NCBI GenBank assembly: GCA_902767385.1
Contig: CACXHA010000081.1
Coordinates: 1-9,330 of the forward strand
Source of the DNA: an uncultured Elusimicrobium sp.
GTDB taxonomy: Bacteria > Elusimicrobiota > Elusimicrobia > Elusimicrobiales > Elusimicrobiaceae
Length of the DNA stretch: 9,330 nt
Reading direction: 5' to 3'
In this document: one piece after another, positions 1-6,066 of the stretch
Layout: every line of letters starts with the position of its first letter
Numbering within the stretch: position 1 is the first letter of the stretch
Position numbers and translations under genes: made by a program
The notes under the pieces: generated by a model
The model's input: only the letters and a program-made list of their open reading frames with translations
What the model was told of the DNA's origin: nothing
Databases searched by the model: none

Positions 1-999
1 ATGAAAGAGTCAGCTCGCGCTAAATTGTTAGCAACCGAGGCCGCGCGCGATACGGTGCGCCTTACGTTAACGGCTGACGTTGCCAAACAGTATTTCACCA
101 TGCTTATGTTGGATAACCAAATTGAAATTGCCCAACAAACCGTAGCCGCCCGTCAAGAAAACGTGCGTATTTATCAAAGCCGCTATGAAGCCGGTTATGC
201 TACGGAAGTAGATTTGCGCCGTGTGCAAGCCAATTTACAAAATGTAAAAGCACAAGAAGACAGCTTGCGTTTGCAACTGGCCAAAACTGAAACTGCCCTT
301 GCTGTTTTGTTAGGCAAATCTCCGCGTGCAATTGTAGAAGAAAAAATGACCCGCGGTAAACACTTAAATGAACTTACGTTAGTTCCGGACGTTCCGGCTG
401 ATTTGCCGTCTGATTTATTGGAGCGCCGCCCGGACGTAATGACGGCCGAGCAAAATTTAATTGCCGCTAATGCGGATATTGGGGTGGCTCGCACGGCCTA
501 TTTCCCAAGCATTTCTTTAACGGCCGCTGCTGGATATGCAAGCAGTGCGCTTACTAGCTTGTTTACCGGGGGGAGTGGCGTATGGTCTTTGGGCGCTGGA
601 GTAGCTGCCCCTATTTTTGAAGGCGGCAAAATCAGCGCGCAAAACAAACAAGCCGAAGCTAAATATCAAGAAGTGTTTGCCGATTACCAAAAGACTTTAC
701 AATTGGCGTTTAAAGATGCGTTGGATGCTATTAACTCCAACCAAATGTATCGCCAAATTTATGATTCTTACTTGGCTCAAACCGACAATATGCGCCGCAG
801 CTATGAGCTGACCAAAAAGCAAGAAAAAGAAGGACTGATTGGTGTGACGGATCTTTTGAGTGTGGAAGAAACCTATTTATCTTCGGAAATGAGTTTATCT
901 ACCGCGCGCAAAAACGAATTAGACGCAGTAGTGGACTTGGCCAAGGCGCTGGGTGGTGGTTGGACCGCGCAAGATATTCAAGCGGCCGAAAAGAAATAG
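1..999 (+). CDS. TolC-family outer membrane efflux channel (OprM/NodT type), 5' partial
   Basis: This is the outer-membrane exit duct of a tripartite drug or solute efflux pump, which works with a periplasmic adaptor and an inner-membrane RND or similar transporter. The visible 332 residues show both halves of the internally duplicated family. A helical stretch with RYEAGYATEVDLRRVQANL lies at about residues 61-79 and LAVLLGKSP at about 100-108. The family hallmark PADLPSDLLERRPDV is at about 132-146, followed by LIAANADIGVARTAYFPSISL at about 153-173, then a beta-barrel strand region and APIFEGGK at about 203-210. The C-terminal helices end in ALGGGW (316-321). OprM-type channels are about 460-490 residues with a lipoprotein signal peptide. 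The ATG at base 1 falls inside an alpha-barrel helix, so about 130-150 N-terminal residues, including the signal, lie off the left edge. The adaptor and pump genes are probably upstream. Substrate cannot be told. The family assignment is very secure. Confidence 0.95.
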   Translation: MKESARAKLLATEAARDTVRLTLTADVAKQYFTMLMLDNQIEIAQQTVAARQENVRIYQSRYEAGYATEVDLRRVQANLQNVKAQEDSLRLQLAKTETALAVLLGKSPRAIVEEKMTRGKHLNELTLVPDVPADLPSDLLERRPDVMTAEQNLIAANADIGVARTAYFPSISLTAAAGYASSALTSLFTGGSGVWSLGAGVAAPIFEGGKISAQNKQAEAKYQEVFADYQKTLQLAFKDALDAINSNQMYRQIYDSYLAQTDNMRRSYELTKKQEKEGLIGVTDLLSVEETYLSSEMSLSTARKNELDAVVDLAKALGGGWTAQDIQAAEKK

Positions 1000-1015
1000 A
1001 AAGACTATTTGCCAT

Positions 1016-1050
1016 AAACAACCGGGTAATTGGTTTGCCCGGTTGTTTTT
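1016..1050 (+). terminator. Intrinsic terminator after the efflux channel gene
   Basis: An 11-bp perfect stem pairs AAACAACCGGG (1016-1026) with CCCGGTTGTTT (1038-1048) across an 11-base loop, and a run of T follows (1046-1050). It sits 17 bases after the stop codon of the efflux channel gene. Its 3' arm also contains the likely -35 element of the purB promoter. Confidence 0.85.
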
Positions 1051-1062
1051 ATTTGCTACAAT
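1035..1062 (+). promoter_or_regulatory. Promoter of purB-purA, predicted leaderless start
   Basis: A TTGCCC -35-like box (1035-1040) is separated by 16 bases from TACAAT (1057-1062), which is preceded by TGC, giving an extended -10. Only six bases separate the -10 box from the purB ATG at 1069. Transcription starting about 7 bases after the -10 would therefore begin at or next to the ATG. No Shine-Dalgarno sequence precedes that ATG. The start site is inferred from spacing only. Confidence 0.6.
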
Positions 1063-1068
1063 AAAAAT

Positions 1069-2463
1069 ATGAATACGTCTGCTTTAAGCCCGTTGGACGG
1101 GCGCTATGCCGTAAAACTTACTGCTTTATCTGCCGTAATGGGGGAGGATGCCTTGCTTGGTGCGCGTGTGCACGCGGAAATTACGTGGCTGACTGTTTTG
1201 TGCGGCCTAAATTTGCCCGGCATTAAAAAATTGTCCGTAGCCGAGCAAAAAATTTTAGAAAAACTGGCGGATTTATCTGCGCAAGATATTACGCTAATTC
1301 GCACGTTGGAAACTAAAGGTTATGGCAAAATTCCGGCCACTCGGCACGATGTAAAAGCGGTGGAGTATTTTTTGCGCTTAAAACTGGAAAAGACTTCTTT
1401 AAAAGACCGTTTGCCGTTTATTCACTTCGCACTCACCAGTGAAGATATTAACAGCGTTTCTTACGCTTTGTTACTTAGCGACGGTGTGGCAAAAGCGTTA
1501 CTGCCCGCGCTTGAGAAACTACAAAAAGAGCTATTAAAACTTTCTAAAAAAGAAGCGCGCAGCGTACTATTGGCGCGTACGCATGGGCAACCGGCTGTGC
1601 CGACGACATTTGGAAAAGAAATCCGCGTGTTTGAAACGCGTTTAGCGCGGCAACTAAAAGAGCTGAAACAAAAGCAAATTTCGTGTAAATTTTCCGGTGC
1701 GGTAGGTAATTTTAACGCGCATGTAGCGGCATTTCCCGCCGTAAATTGGCCCCGCGCGGCCAAACAAGTGCTTATCGCGCTTAACAAAAACCGAAAACTA
1801 AAACTCTTTTTAAACCCGGTCACTACACAAGTGGACAATCGCGACAGTTACGCCGAACTATTTGATAATTTACGGCGCATAAACGTGATTTTAACGGATT
1901 TTAGCCGCGATATGTGGCAGTATATTTCCACCGGATTAGTTAAACAACAGCCCGTAAAAGGCGAGGTGGGTTCTTCCACCATGCCGCAAAAAGTAAACCC
2001 GATTGATTTTGAAAATGCGGAAGGGAATTTGCAATTATCTTCTGCTCTTTTGGATTTTTTGGCGAGTAAATTGCCGGTGTCGCGTTTGCAGCGGGACTTG
2101 TCGGACTCTACCGTTTTGCGTAATATTCCGGTCGCGTTTGGACACGCTTTAGTAGCGTATGAGTCACTACTCAAAGGCTTATCCAAAATTGCGTTTGATA
2201 AGAATTTTGCAAGCGAAGAATTAGCGGCGCATCCCGAGGTACTGGCGGAGGCTATCCAAACTATTTTACGTGCTTACGGGTGTCAAAACGCTTATGAATT
2301 ATTGCGCGATTTTACGCGCGGTCGTCATTTAACGGCCGGCGCACTTACCGATTTTATAGACGGGCTTAATATTCCGCCGTCTGTCAAAATGCAACTACAT
2401 ATGTTAGAAGCAGAAAAATATTTAGGGTTAGCACCCCAACTTGCGGAGGAAAATTATGATTGA
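1069..2463 (+). CDS. purB: Adenylosuccinate lyase PurB
   Basis: This cytoplasmic fumarase/aspartase-superfamily lyase releases fumarate twice in purine synthesis, from SAICAR (giving AICAR) and from adenylosuccinate (giving AMP). The 464 residues are close to the E. coli type (about 456) rather than the shorter B. subtilis type (about 430), and begin with the same SPLDGRY motif (7-13). Landmarks are HDVKAVEYFL (93-102), FALTSEDIN (120-128), ARTHGQP with the general-acid His172, GAVGNFNAH (210-218), and the flexible signature loop GSSTMPQKVNP (301-311), which carries the catalytic serine. SKLPVSRLQRDLSDSTVLRN (333-352) follows. E. coli has His where this loop has Gln (MPQK). The ATG at 1069 is chosen because homology begins there. 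An in-frame TTG at 1030 would start inside the terminator loop. The stop overlaps purA by 8 bp. Confidence 0.96.
   Translation: MNTSALSPLDGRYAVKLTALSAVMGEDALLGARVHAEITWLTVLCGLNLPGIKKLSVAEQKILEKLADLSAQDITLIRTLETKGYGKIPATRHDVKAVEYFLRLKLEKTSLKDRLPFIHFALTSEDINSVSYALLLSDGVAKALLPALEKLQKELLKLSKKEARSVLLARTHGQPAVPTTFGKEIRVFETRLARQLKELKQKQISCKFSGAVGNFNAHVAAFPAVNWPRAAKQVLIALNKNRKLKLFLNPVTTQVDNRDSYAELFDNLRRINVILTDFSRDMWQYISTGLVKQQPVKGEVGSSTMPQKVNPIDFENAEGNLQLSSALLDFLASKLPVSRLQRDLSDSTVLRNIPVAFGHALVAYESLLKGLSKIAFDKNFASEELAAHPEVLAEAIQTILRAYGCQNAYELLRDFTRGRHLTAGALTDFIDGLNIPPSVKMQLHMLEAEKYLGLAPQLAEENYD
2445..2450 (+). promoter_or_regulatory. Ribosome binding site of purA
   Basis: GGAGGA lies five bases before the ATG at 2456, inside the last codons of purB. 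This strong Shine-Dalgarno sequence fixes the purA start at 2456 over the in-frame TTG at 2441. It supports translational coupling with purB. Confidence 0.85.
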
Positions 2464-3472
2464 TTTAGTATGCGGTGGCCAAGCCGGAGACGAAGGCAAA
2501 GGAAAAATTGCCGCTTATCTTTCCTATAAAGGTAATTACGATTATTGTGTGCGCGTGGGCGGCCCCAACGCGGGGCATACCGTCGTACAAAACGGAGTTT
2601 CTTACACGCTTAAAAATATTCCGTCCGGTTTTTTAAACCCTAAAACTAAACTGGTTTTGGGGGCAGGTGCTTATACGAAAACCGAGTGGCTGTTAGATGA
2701 AGTTAAAAAAACAAATACGCAAGAGCGTTTAATTATTGACCCCTATGCTGTGTTAATTACCGATGAACAAACCGCCGTCGAACGCGGAGCCGCGCACTTT
2801 ATGAGCAAGATCGGCAGTGTGGGGACCGGGCTTGGACAAGCCGTCAAAGAACGTATTGAACGGCGTGAAATTAAATTTGCCAAAGATGAACCGCTACTTA
2901 AAGATTTTATCCAAGATGTACCTGAACTTTTAAACGGTTGCTTGGATAAAGGTGGTCATATTTTGTTGGAAGGTACGCAAGGAATTAAACTTTCTTTGTT
3001 GCATGGGGAATATCCGTTTGTAACTTCGCGCGACACCACCGCCAGCACTTTCTTAGGCGAAGCCGGCCTCGGCCCCAAATCCGTGCGGGATGTGTATGTG
3101 GTGTTTAAGCCATACATTACGCGCGTGGGCCCTGGACCGCTTGAAAAAGAAATGTTTGACGAAAAAGAATTGAAAATTTATCATACCAAGGGGCACGAAA
3201 TCGGCAGTGTGAGCAAACGCTTGCGCCGCGTGGGCGAGTTTGAGTGGAAATCCGCCGCGCGTGCCATTATGATTAACAACTGCACCAAAATTGCCATTAC
3301 GCATATTGATATGTTTGAAGGCAACGACCGCGTGAAAAACGCCGCTGATTTTACCACAGACGCCAAAAAATTCTTGGCAGACTTACAGGCCTTGTCCGAT
3401 AAAACCTATCCGCACCCGAAGATTGCCTTAATCTCTACTGGCCCGGATATGGAAGATACATTAGTGCTATAA
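2456..3472 (+). CDS. purA: Adenylosuccinate synthetase PurA, short archaeal-type form
   Basis: It joins IMP and aspartate at the expense of GTP to give adenylosuccinate, the substrate of the PurB encoded just upstream. The N-terminal P-loop-like GDEGKGK (11-17) carries the catalytic Asp12. GGPNAGHT (35-42) carries the general-acid His41. Further family motifs are GSVGTGLGQA (120-129), LEGTQG (171-176), YPFVTSRDTTAS (186-197), KPYITRVGPGP (218-228), SKRLRRVGEFEW (253-264, the arginine-rich IMP/aspartate-binding segment) and a C-terminal STGPD (327-331). At 338 residues it is about 90 shorter than usual bacterial PurA (about 430) but matches the compact archaeal form (about 335-345). All core motifs are present in order, so this is a natural short form and not a deletion. 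It overlaps purB by 8 bp (2456-2463), with its own GGAGGA site. The function is secure; an archaeal origin is an inference from length and motif style. Confidence 0.95.
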   Translation: MIDLVCGGQAGDEGKGKIAAYLSYKGNYDYCVRVGGPNAGHTVVQNGVSYTLKNIPSGFLNPKTKLVLGAGAYTKTEWLLDEVKKTNTQERLIIDPYAVLITDEQTAVERGAAHFMSKIGSVGTGLGQAVKERIERREIKFAKDEPLLKDFIQDVPELLNGCLDKGGHILLEGTQGIKLSLLHGEYPFVTSRDTTASTFLGEAGLGPKSVRDVYVVFKPYITRVGPGPLEKEMFDEKELKIYHTKGHEIGSVSKRLRRVGEFEWKSAARAIMINNCTKIAITHIDMFEGNDRVKNAADFTTDAKKFLADLQALSDKTYPHPKIALISTGPDMEDTLVL

Positions 3473-3486
3473 GGCGCGCTCAAACG

Positions 3487-3610
3487 GTTTCCAAATTTGA
3501 GCCCTGAACTGCCGATTTACCCACCTTGCGTACTTGCAATGCTACGCATTGTCTTGCAGACGTACGCCACGGGGTAACATACGACAGTTTATCATCTCAA
3601 ATTTGAAAAC
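3487..3610. repeat. 124-bp nested imperfect palindrome (MITE/REP-like or structured RNA)
   Basis: This element fills most of the purA-to-HAD gap. Five pairs of segments are complementary in nested order. They are 3487-3501 with 3596-3610 (14 of 15), 3507-3514 with 3582-3589 (7 of 8), 3517-3522 with 3572-3577 (6 of 6), 3528-3533 with 3562-3567 (6 of 6), and 3537-3542 with 3546-3551 (6 of 6, three-base loop). The outer arms each contain the self-palindromic CAAATTTG. There is no open reading frame, no T-run after it as in an intrinsic terminator, and no obvious target-site duplication. It may be a non-autonomous mobile repeat or a transcribed hairpin at the 3' end of the purBA mRNA. The nested arms are seen directly; the nature of the element is inferred. 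Confidence 0.7.
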
Positions 3611-3627
3611 ATACCCATTGGGAGAAA

Positions 3628-3633
3628 TAAAAT
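3628..3633 (+). promoter_or_regulatory. Possible -10 box of the HAD phosphatase gene
   Basis: TAAAAT ends six bases before the ATG at 3640, the same spacing as at purB and deoB. A TTGAAA (3603-3608) upstream, inside the right arm of the palindrome, could act as -35, but the spacing is long at 19 bases. A GGGAG at 3620-3624 is 15 bases from the ATG, rather far for a ribosome binding site. The region is A-rich, so this is a weak call. Confidence 0.3.
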
Positions 3634-3639
3634 AAAATC

Positions 3640-4239
3640 ATGAAAGATATTATTTTTGATTTGGGTGCCGTTCTTATCGATTGGAATCAACGGTACCTTT
3701 ATCGTAAGATTTTTACCGACGAAAAACAAATGGAACAATTTTTGGCAACCGTATGTCCTATGAGTTGGAACATAGAAATGGACGGTGGCAAACCATTTGC
3801 GCAAGGATGTGCCGAACGCATCAAATTGTTTCCGCAATATGCGCGCGAAATTAAGGCATACCATACGCGTTGGGCGGAAATGATGGGCGGTGCCATAGAA
3901 GGAACGGTGCAAATTTTGCGTGAACTGAAAGCCAAAGGGTACCGCGTGTATGCGCTCAGTAATTGGTCGGCCGAGACATTTCCGCTCGCGCAAGCAAAAT
4001 TTCCGTTTTTAAAAGAATTTGACGGGGCGGTTATATCGGGCTATGAGAAATGCGTAAAGCCGGATGTGCGCTTGTACCAAATTTTGCTCTCGCGCTATCA
4101 TCTGCAGGTCTCAAATTGTATTTTTACCGACGATAACCCGGCCAATATCCAAACAGGTAAACAGTTGGGTTTTGATACGATTTTATTTACTACACCCGAG
4201 GAACTGCGCGCGCAACTGCGTGTCCGCGGCGTGTTATAG
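3640..4239 (+). CDS. HAD superfamily (subfamily IA) phosphatase
   Basis: A cytoplasmic haloacid-dehalogenase-like hydrolase of 199 residues, probably dephosphorylating a small phosphorylated metabolite. Motif I is FDLGAVLIDW, with nucleophile Asp7 near the N-terminus. Motif II is LSNWS (Ser107). Motif III is the lysine in KCVKPDVRLYQ (Lys140). Motif IV is FTDDNPANI (Asp164, Asp165). An alpha-helical cap occupies roughly residues 15-85. The residue two after the nucleophile is Gly9 and not Asp, as in the YihX-like FDLGxV subgroup, whose members include sugar-1-phosphate phosphatases. The exact substrate cannot be read from sequence. Its final 6 bp overlap the end of deoB on the other strand, and no terminator is visible between them. 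The start at 3640 is the first ATG and puts motif I where the family has it. Confidence 0.88.
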   Translation: MKDIIFDLGAVLIDWNQRYLYRKIFTDEKQMEQFLATVCPMSWNIEMDGGKPFAQGCAERIKLFPQYAREIKAYHTRWAEMMGGAIEGTVQILRELKAKGYRVYALSNWSAETFPLAQAKFPFLKEFDGAVISGYEKCVKPDVRLYQILLSRYHLQVSNCIFTDDNPANIQTGKQLGFDTILFTTPEELRAQLRVRGVL

Positions 4240-5433
4240 AAAACTTTTTCCTACGTTTAAGGGTGGCAAGTTGAAATAAGCGGCTACCGTTTGACCCAGG
4301 TCCGCATACGTATCCCGCCCACCGATAAACTGCGGACTTACGTTTTTGCCAAATAGAATAGCCGGTACATGTTCGCGTGTGTGATCGGTGCCGGTATAGG
4401 TAGGGTCACATCCGTGATCGGCCGTAATAAATACGACGTCATTTTCTTCTAACTGCGCGGCCAGTTCGGGCAACCGGCTGTCAAAATATTCCAACCCTTG
4501 TGCGTAGCCTTTTACGTCGCGGCGGTGGCCGTAAACCATATCAAAATCTACAAAGTTGGTAAACACCAAACTAAAATCGGGCGCGGCTTTGGCCTCGCGC
4601 AACGTAACGTCCCACAGTTCTTGCAAACCGGACGCTTTGACTGCTTTGGTAATGCCCTGGTGCGCAAAAATATCGGCAATTTTGCCGACAGAAATTACTT
4701 GTCCGCCCGCGTTTTTGATAGCGTCCAATACGGTGGGTTGCGGAGGTTTAACGGAATAATCGCGTCGGTTTTTGGTGCGGGTAAACTGCCCGGGTTTTTC
4801 ACCCACAAACGGGCGCGCAATCACGCGGGCAATGTTGTAAGGGGCTACGTGTTTAAAGGCAATCTCGCACAGCTTATACAACCGTTCCAACCCAAAATAT
4901 TTTTCATGCGCGGCAATTTGAAATACGCTGTCTGCCGACGTGTAGCAAATCGGTTTTCCGGTTTTAATGTGCTGCTCGCCCAGTTCTTCAATGATGGTTG
5001 TGCCGCTGGCGGCTTTGTTGCCCAAAATGCCGGGCAGGTTGGCCTCTGTGCAAATTTTTTCTATTAAATCAGCGGGGAAAGACGGATAGTTGGGGGAAAA
5101 ATAACCCCAGTTAAAAAGCACCGGTGCGCCGGCCATTTCCCAATGGCCCGACGAGGTGTCTTTGCCATGGCTGATTTCACGCATAAAACCGTATTTGGAA
5201 GGCAAGTCGATTTGAGGTGCCGGTTGTGGGCCTAATTGCAGAGTTTTTCCGGTAGAGGCCTGGGCGGCTTTGTCTAACCCTAACGCTACTAAATTGGGGA
5301 TTTGGAGCCCGCCGTTGGCCCTGGCAATATGGCCCAGTGTGTCGGCGCCGGCATCGCCAAATTTAGCGGCGTCTTCGGCTCCGCCAATGCCCACAGAGTC
5401 CAACATTAAAATTATGGCACGTTTCATACTCAT
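4234..5433 (-). CDS. deoB: Phosphopentomutase DeoB
   Basis: It interconverts (deoxy)ribose-1-phosphate and (deoxy)ribose-5-phosphate, feeding sugar from nucleoside phosphorolysis into central metabolism or the reverse. It belongs to the alkaline-phosphatase-like metalloenzymes. Its 399 residues fit the family (about 390-410). Metal ligands expected from known structures are all visible: Asp12 in MLDSVGIG, Asp298 and His303 in DFDMVYGHRRD, Asp339 and His340 in ITADHGCDP, and His351 in HTREHVP. The phospho-acceptor position is Ser95 in GKDTSSGHWEMAG. The cap domain lies between, at about residues 105-220. The start at 5433 (MSMKRAI) is preferred over the Met at 5427 because the -10 box ends exactly six bases before it. 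No Shine-Dalgarno sequence is present. The gene is monocistronic here, convergent with the HAD gene and divergent from the next gene. Confidence 0.96.
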   Translation of the reverse strand: MSMKRAIILMLDSVGIGGAEDAAKFGDAGADTLGHIARANGGLQIPNLVALGLDKAAQASTGKTLQLGPQPAPQIDLPSKYGFMREISHGKDTSSGHWEMAGAPVLFNWGYFSPNYPSFPADLIEKICTEANLPGILGNKAASGTTIIEELGEQHIKTGKPICYTSADSVFQIAAHEKYFGLERLYKLCEIAFKHVAPYNIARVIARPFVGEKPGQFTRTKNRRDYSVKPPQPTVLDAIKNAGGQVISVGKIADIFAHQGITKAVKASGLQELWDVTLREAKAAPDFSLVFTNFVDFDMVYGHRRDVKGYAQGLEYFDSRLPELAAQLEENDVVFITADHGCDPTYTGTDHTREHVPAILFGKNVSPQFIGGRDTYADLGQTVAAYFNLPPLNVGKSFL

Positions 5434-5439
5434 ATATTT

Positions 5440-5445
5440 ATTATA
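5440..5445 (-). promoter_or_regulatory. deoB -10 box, predicted leaderless start
   Basis: On the minus strand a perfect TATAAT is followed by six bases and then the deoB ATG at 5433, so the expected transcript begins at the start codon. No convincing -35 element is seen at the usual distance. There is no ribosome binding site. Confidence 0.6.
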
Positions 5446-5467
5446 GCCAAAAAAAGCATTTTAATGT

Positions 5468-5473
5468 TATATT
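5468..5473 (+). promoter_or_regulatory. Extended -10 box of the 174-residue gene
   Basis: TATATT preceded by TGT (5465-5467) makes an extended -10. Transcription would start near 5480, just before the ribosome binding site. It is back to back with the deoB promoter within 59 bp. No good -35 is seen. Confidence 0.45.
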
Positions 5474-5480
5474 AAACAAA

Positions 5481-5486
5481 AGGGGG
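5481..5486 (+). promoter_or_regulatory. Ribosome binding site of the 174-residue gene
   Basis: AGGGGG lies six bases before the ATG at 5493 and fixes that start. It supports the gene being real despite the lack of a recognised family. Confidence 0.75.
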
Positions 5487-5492
5487 ATTTTT

Positions 5493-6017
5493 ATGAAACC
5501 AGCTTATCAAAATATGCGTGCATTTTGGCTAGATGCTAAAAATATGCAAAGCCGTAAGGGATTTATTGAGATTGGAGTAGAAAAAATCGTAGCTGCTGCC
5601 GTAGAAATGGCATTAGCGGACGGGGATCAAACTAAACATTTGCTCATTGCCACTAATTCCTTGGGAGATAGTAGCTTGTATTTTGAAAATAATAGTAAAA
5701 GCGGACTGGGGGGTATGATCGGCGGGCATGGAAATGAACCTTTGCAAGAAGCGGCTGCTCACATGCTGGCCTATGCCGCCAAATTAACCGCGCAGATGAC
5801 AAAAGTAGCGGCCGGAACGGAAGTGCCGGGTCCTTCAAGTGCCGGGCAGGTGATGTTACTGGCCGTTAGCCAAGAAGCTGTTTTTTACAAAGAAGTGGCT
5901 GAGCCAGAATTGCGAAACCCGGATTGTCCCTTTTACCCCATGTTTGCTTATTCGCAACAGGTAATTGGGCTTTTTAAAGTACAAGGAACATCTTACAATC
6001 CACCGGCCAAATCCTAG
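5493..6017 (+). CDS. Hypothetical protein, 174 residues, family not recognised
   Basis: I do not recognise this protein. It has no signal peptide and no membrane segment, so it is probably cytoplasmic. The N-terminal part (about 1-65) looks like mixed helix and strand, with an Ala-rich stretch EKIVAAAVEMALADGD at 30-45 followed by HLLIATNSLGDSSLYF (49-64). A glycine-rich loop GLGGMIGGHGNEP (71-83) follows. An amphipathic Ala-rich helix spans about 84-107, then a Pro/Gly turn VPGPSSAGQ (111-119), a strand-like MLLAVSQEAVFYKEV (121-135), and a tail with Cys145 and several aromatics. A strong AGGGGG site and an upstream extended -10 support expression. It ends 49 bp before the GGDEF/EAL gene, with no terminator seen, so read-through is possible. 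No function is offered. Confidence 0.8.
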   Translation: MKPAYQNMRAFWLDAKNMQSRKGFIEIGVEKIVAAAVEMALADGDQTKHLLIATNSLGDSSLYFENNSKSGLGGMIGGHGNEPLQEAAAHMLAYAAKLTAQMTKVAAGTEVPGPSSAGQVMLLAVSQEAVFYKEVAEPELRNPDCPFYPMFAYSQQVIGLFKVQGTSYNPPAKS

Positions 6018-6048
6018 CAAAACTAGACGGACGAAGGGGTTGGGTAAA

Positions 6049-6057
6049 TGATATAAT
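6049..6057 (+). promoter_or_regulatory. Extended -10 promoter of the GGDEF/EAL gene
   Basis: TGA followed by a perfect TATAAT (6052-6057) is a consensus extended -10. It ends nine bases before the ATG at 6067, so the mRNA would have only about a 2-3 base leader. No Shine-Dalgarno sequence is present, and no -35 is evident, as extended -10 promoters often lack one. Confidence 0.6.
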
Positions 6058-6066
6058 AAATTAATC

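Noticed and set aside
1..3. ATG at base 1 as the real start of the efflux channel gene
   Set aside because: The protein would lack its signal peptide and about a quarter to a third of its length. The Met falls within a conserved helix, so it is an internal codon at the window edge.
1030..1068. N-terminal extension of purB by 13 residues from a TTG at 1030
   Set aside because: It would start inside the loop of the upstream terminator and read through its U-tract and the -10 box. PurB homology begins at the ATG at 1069.
2441..2455. Earlier TTG start for purA
   Set aside because: The GGAGGA ribosome site lies downstream of it and is correctly spaced for the ATG at 2456, where the MIDLVCGGQAGDEGKGK homology begins.
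3487..3610. The palindrome as an intrinsic terminator of purBA
   Set aside because: No run of T follows either the inner or the outer stem on the plus strand. The stem is long and interrupted, unlike the two clean terminators in this window.
4240..4280. Terminator between the HAD gene and deoB
   Set aside because: A short T-run is present, but I could not find a GC-rich hairpin preceding it on either strand.
4498..5067. A 189-residue reading frame antisense to deoB
   Set aside because: It lies wholly inside deoB on the opposite strand. It has no ribosome site and no recognisable motif, and deoB is unmistakable in the other frame.
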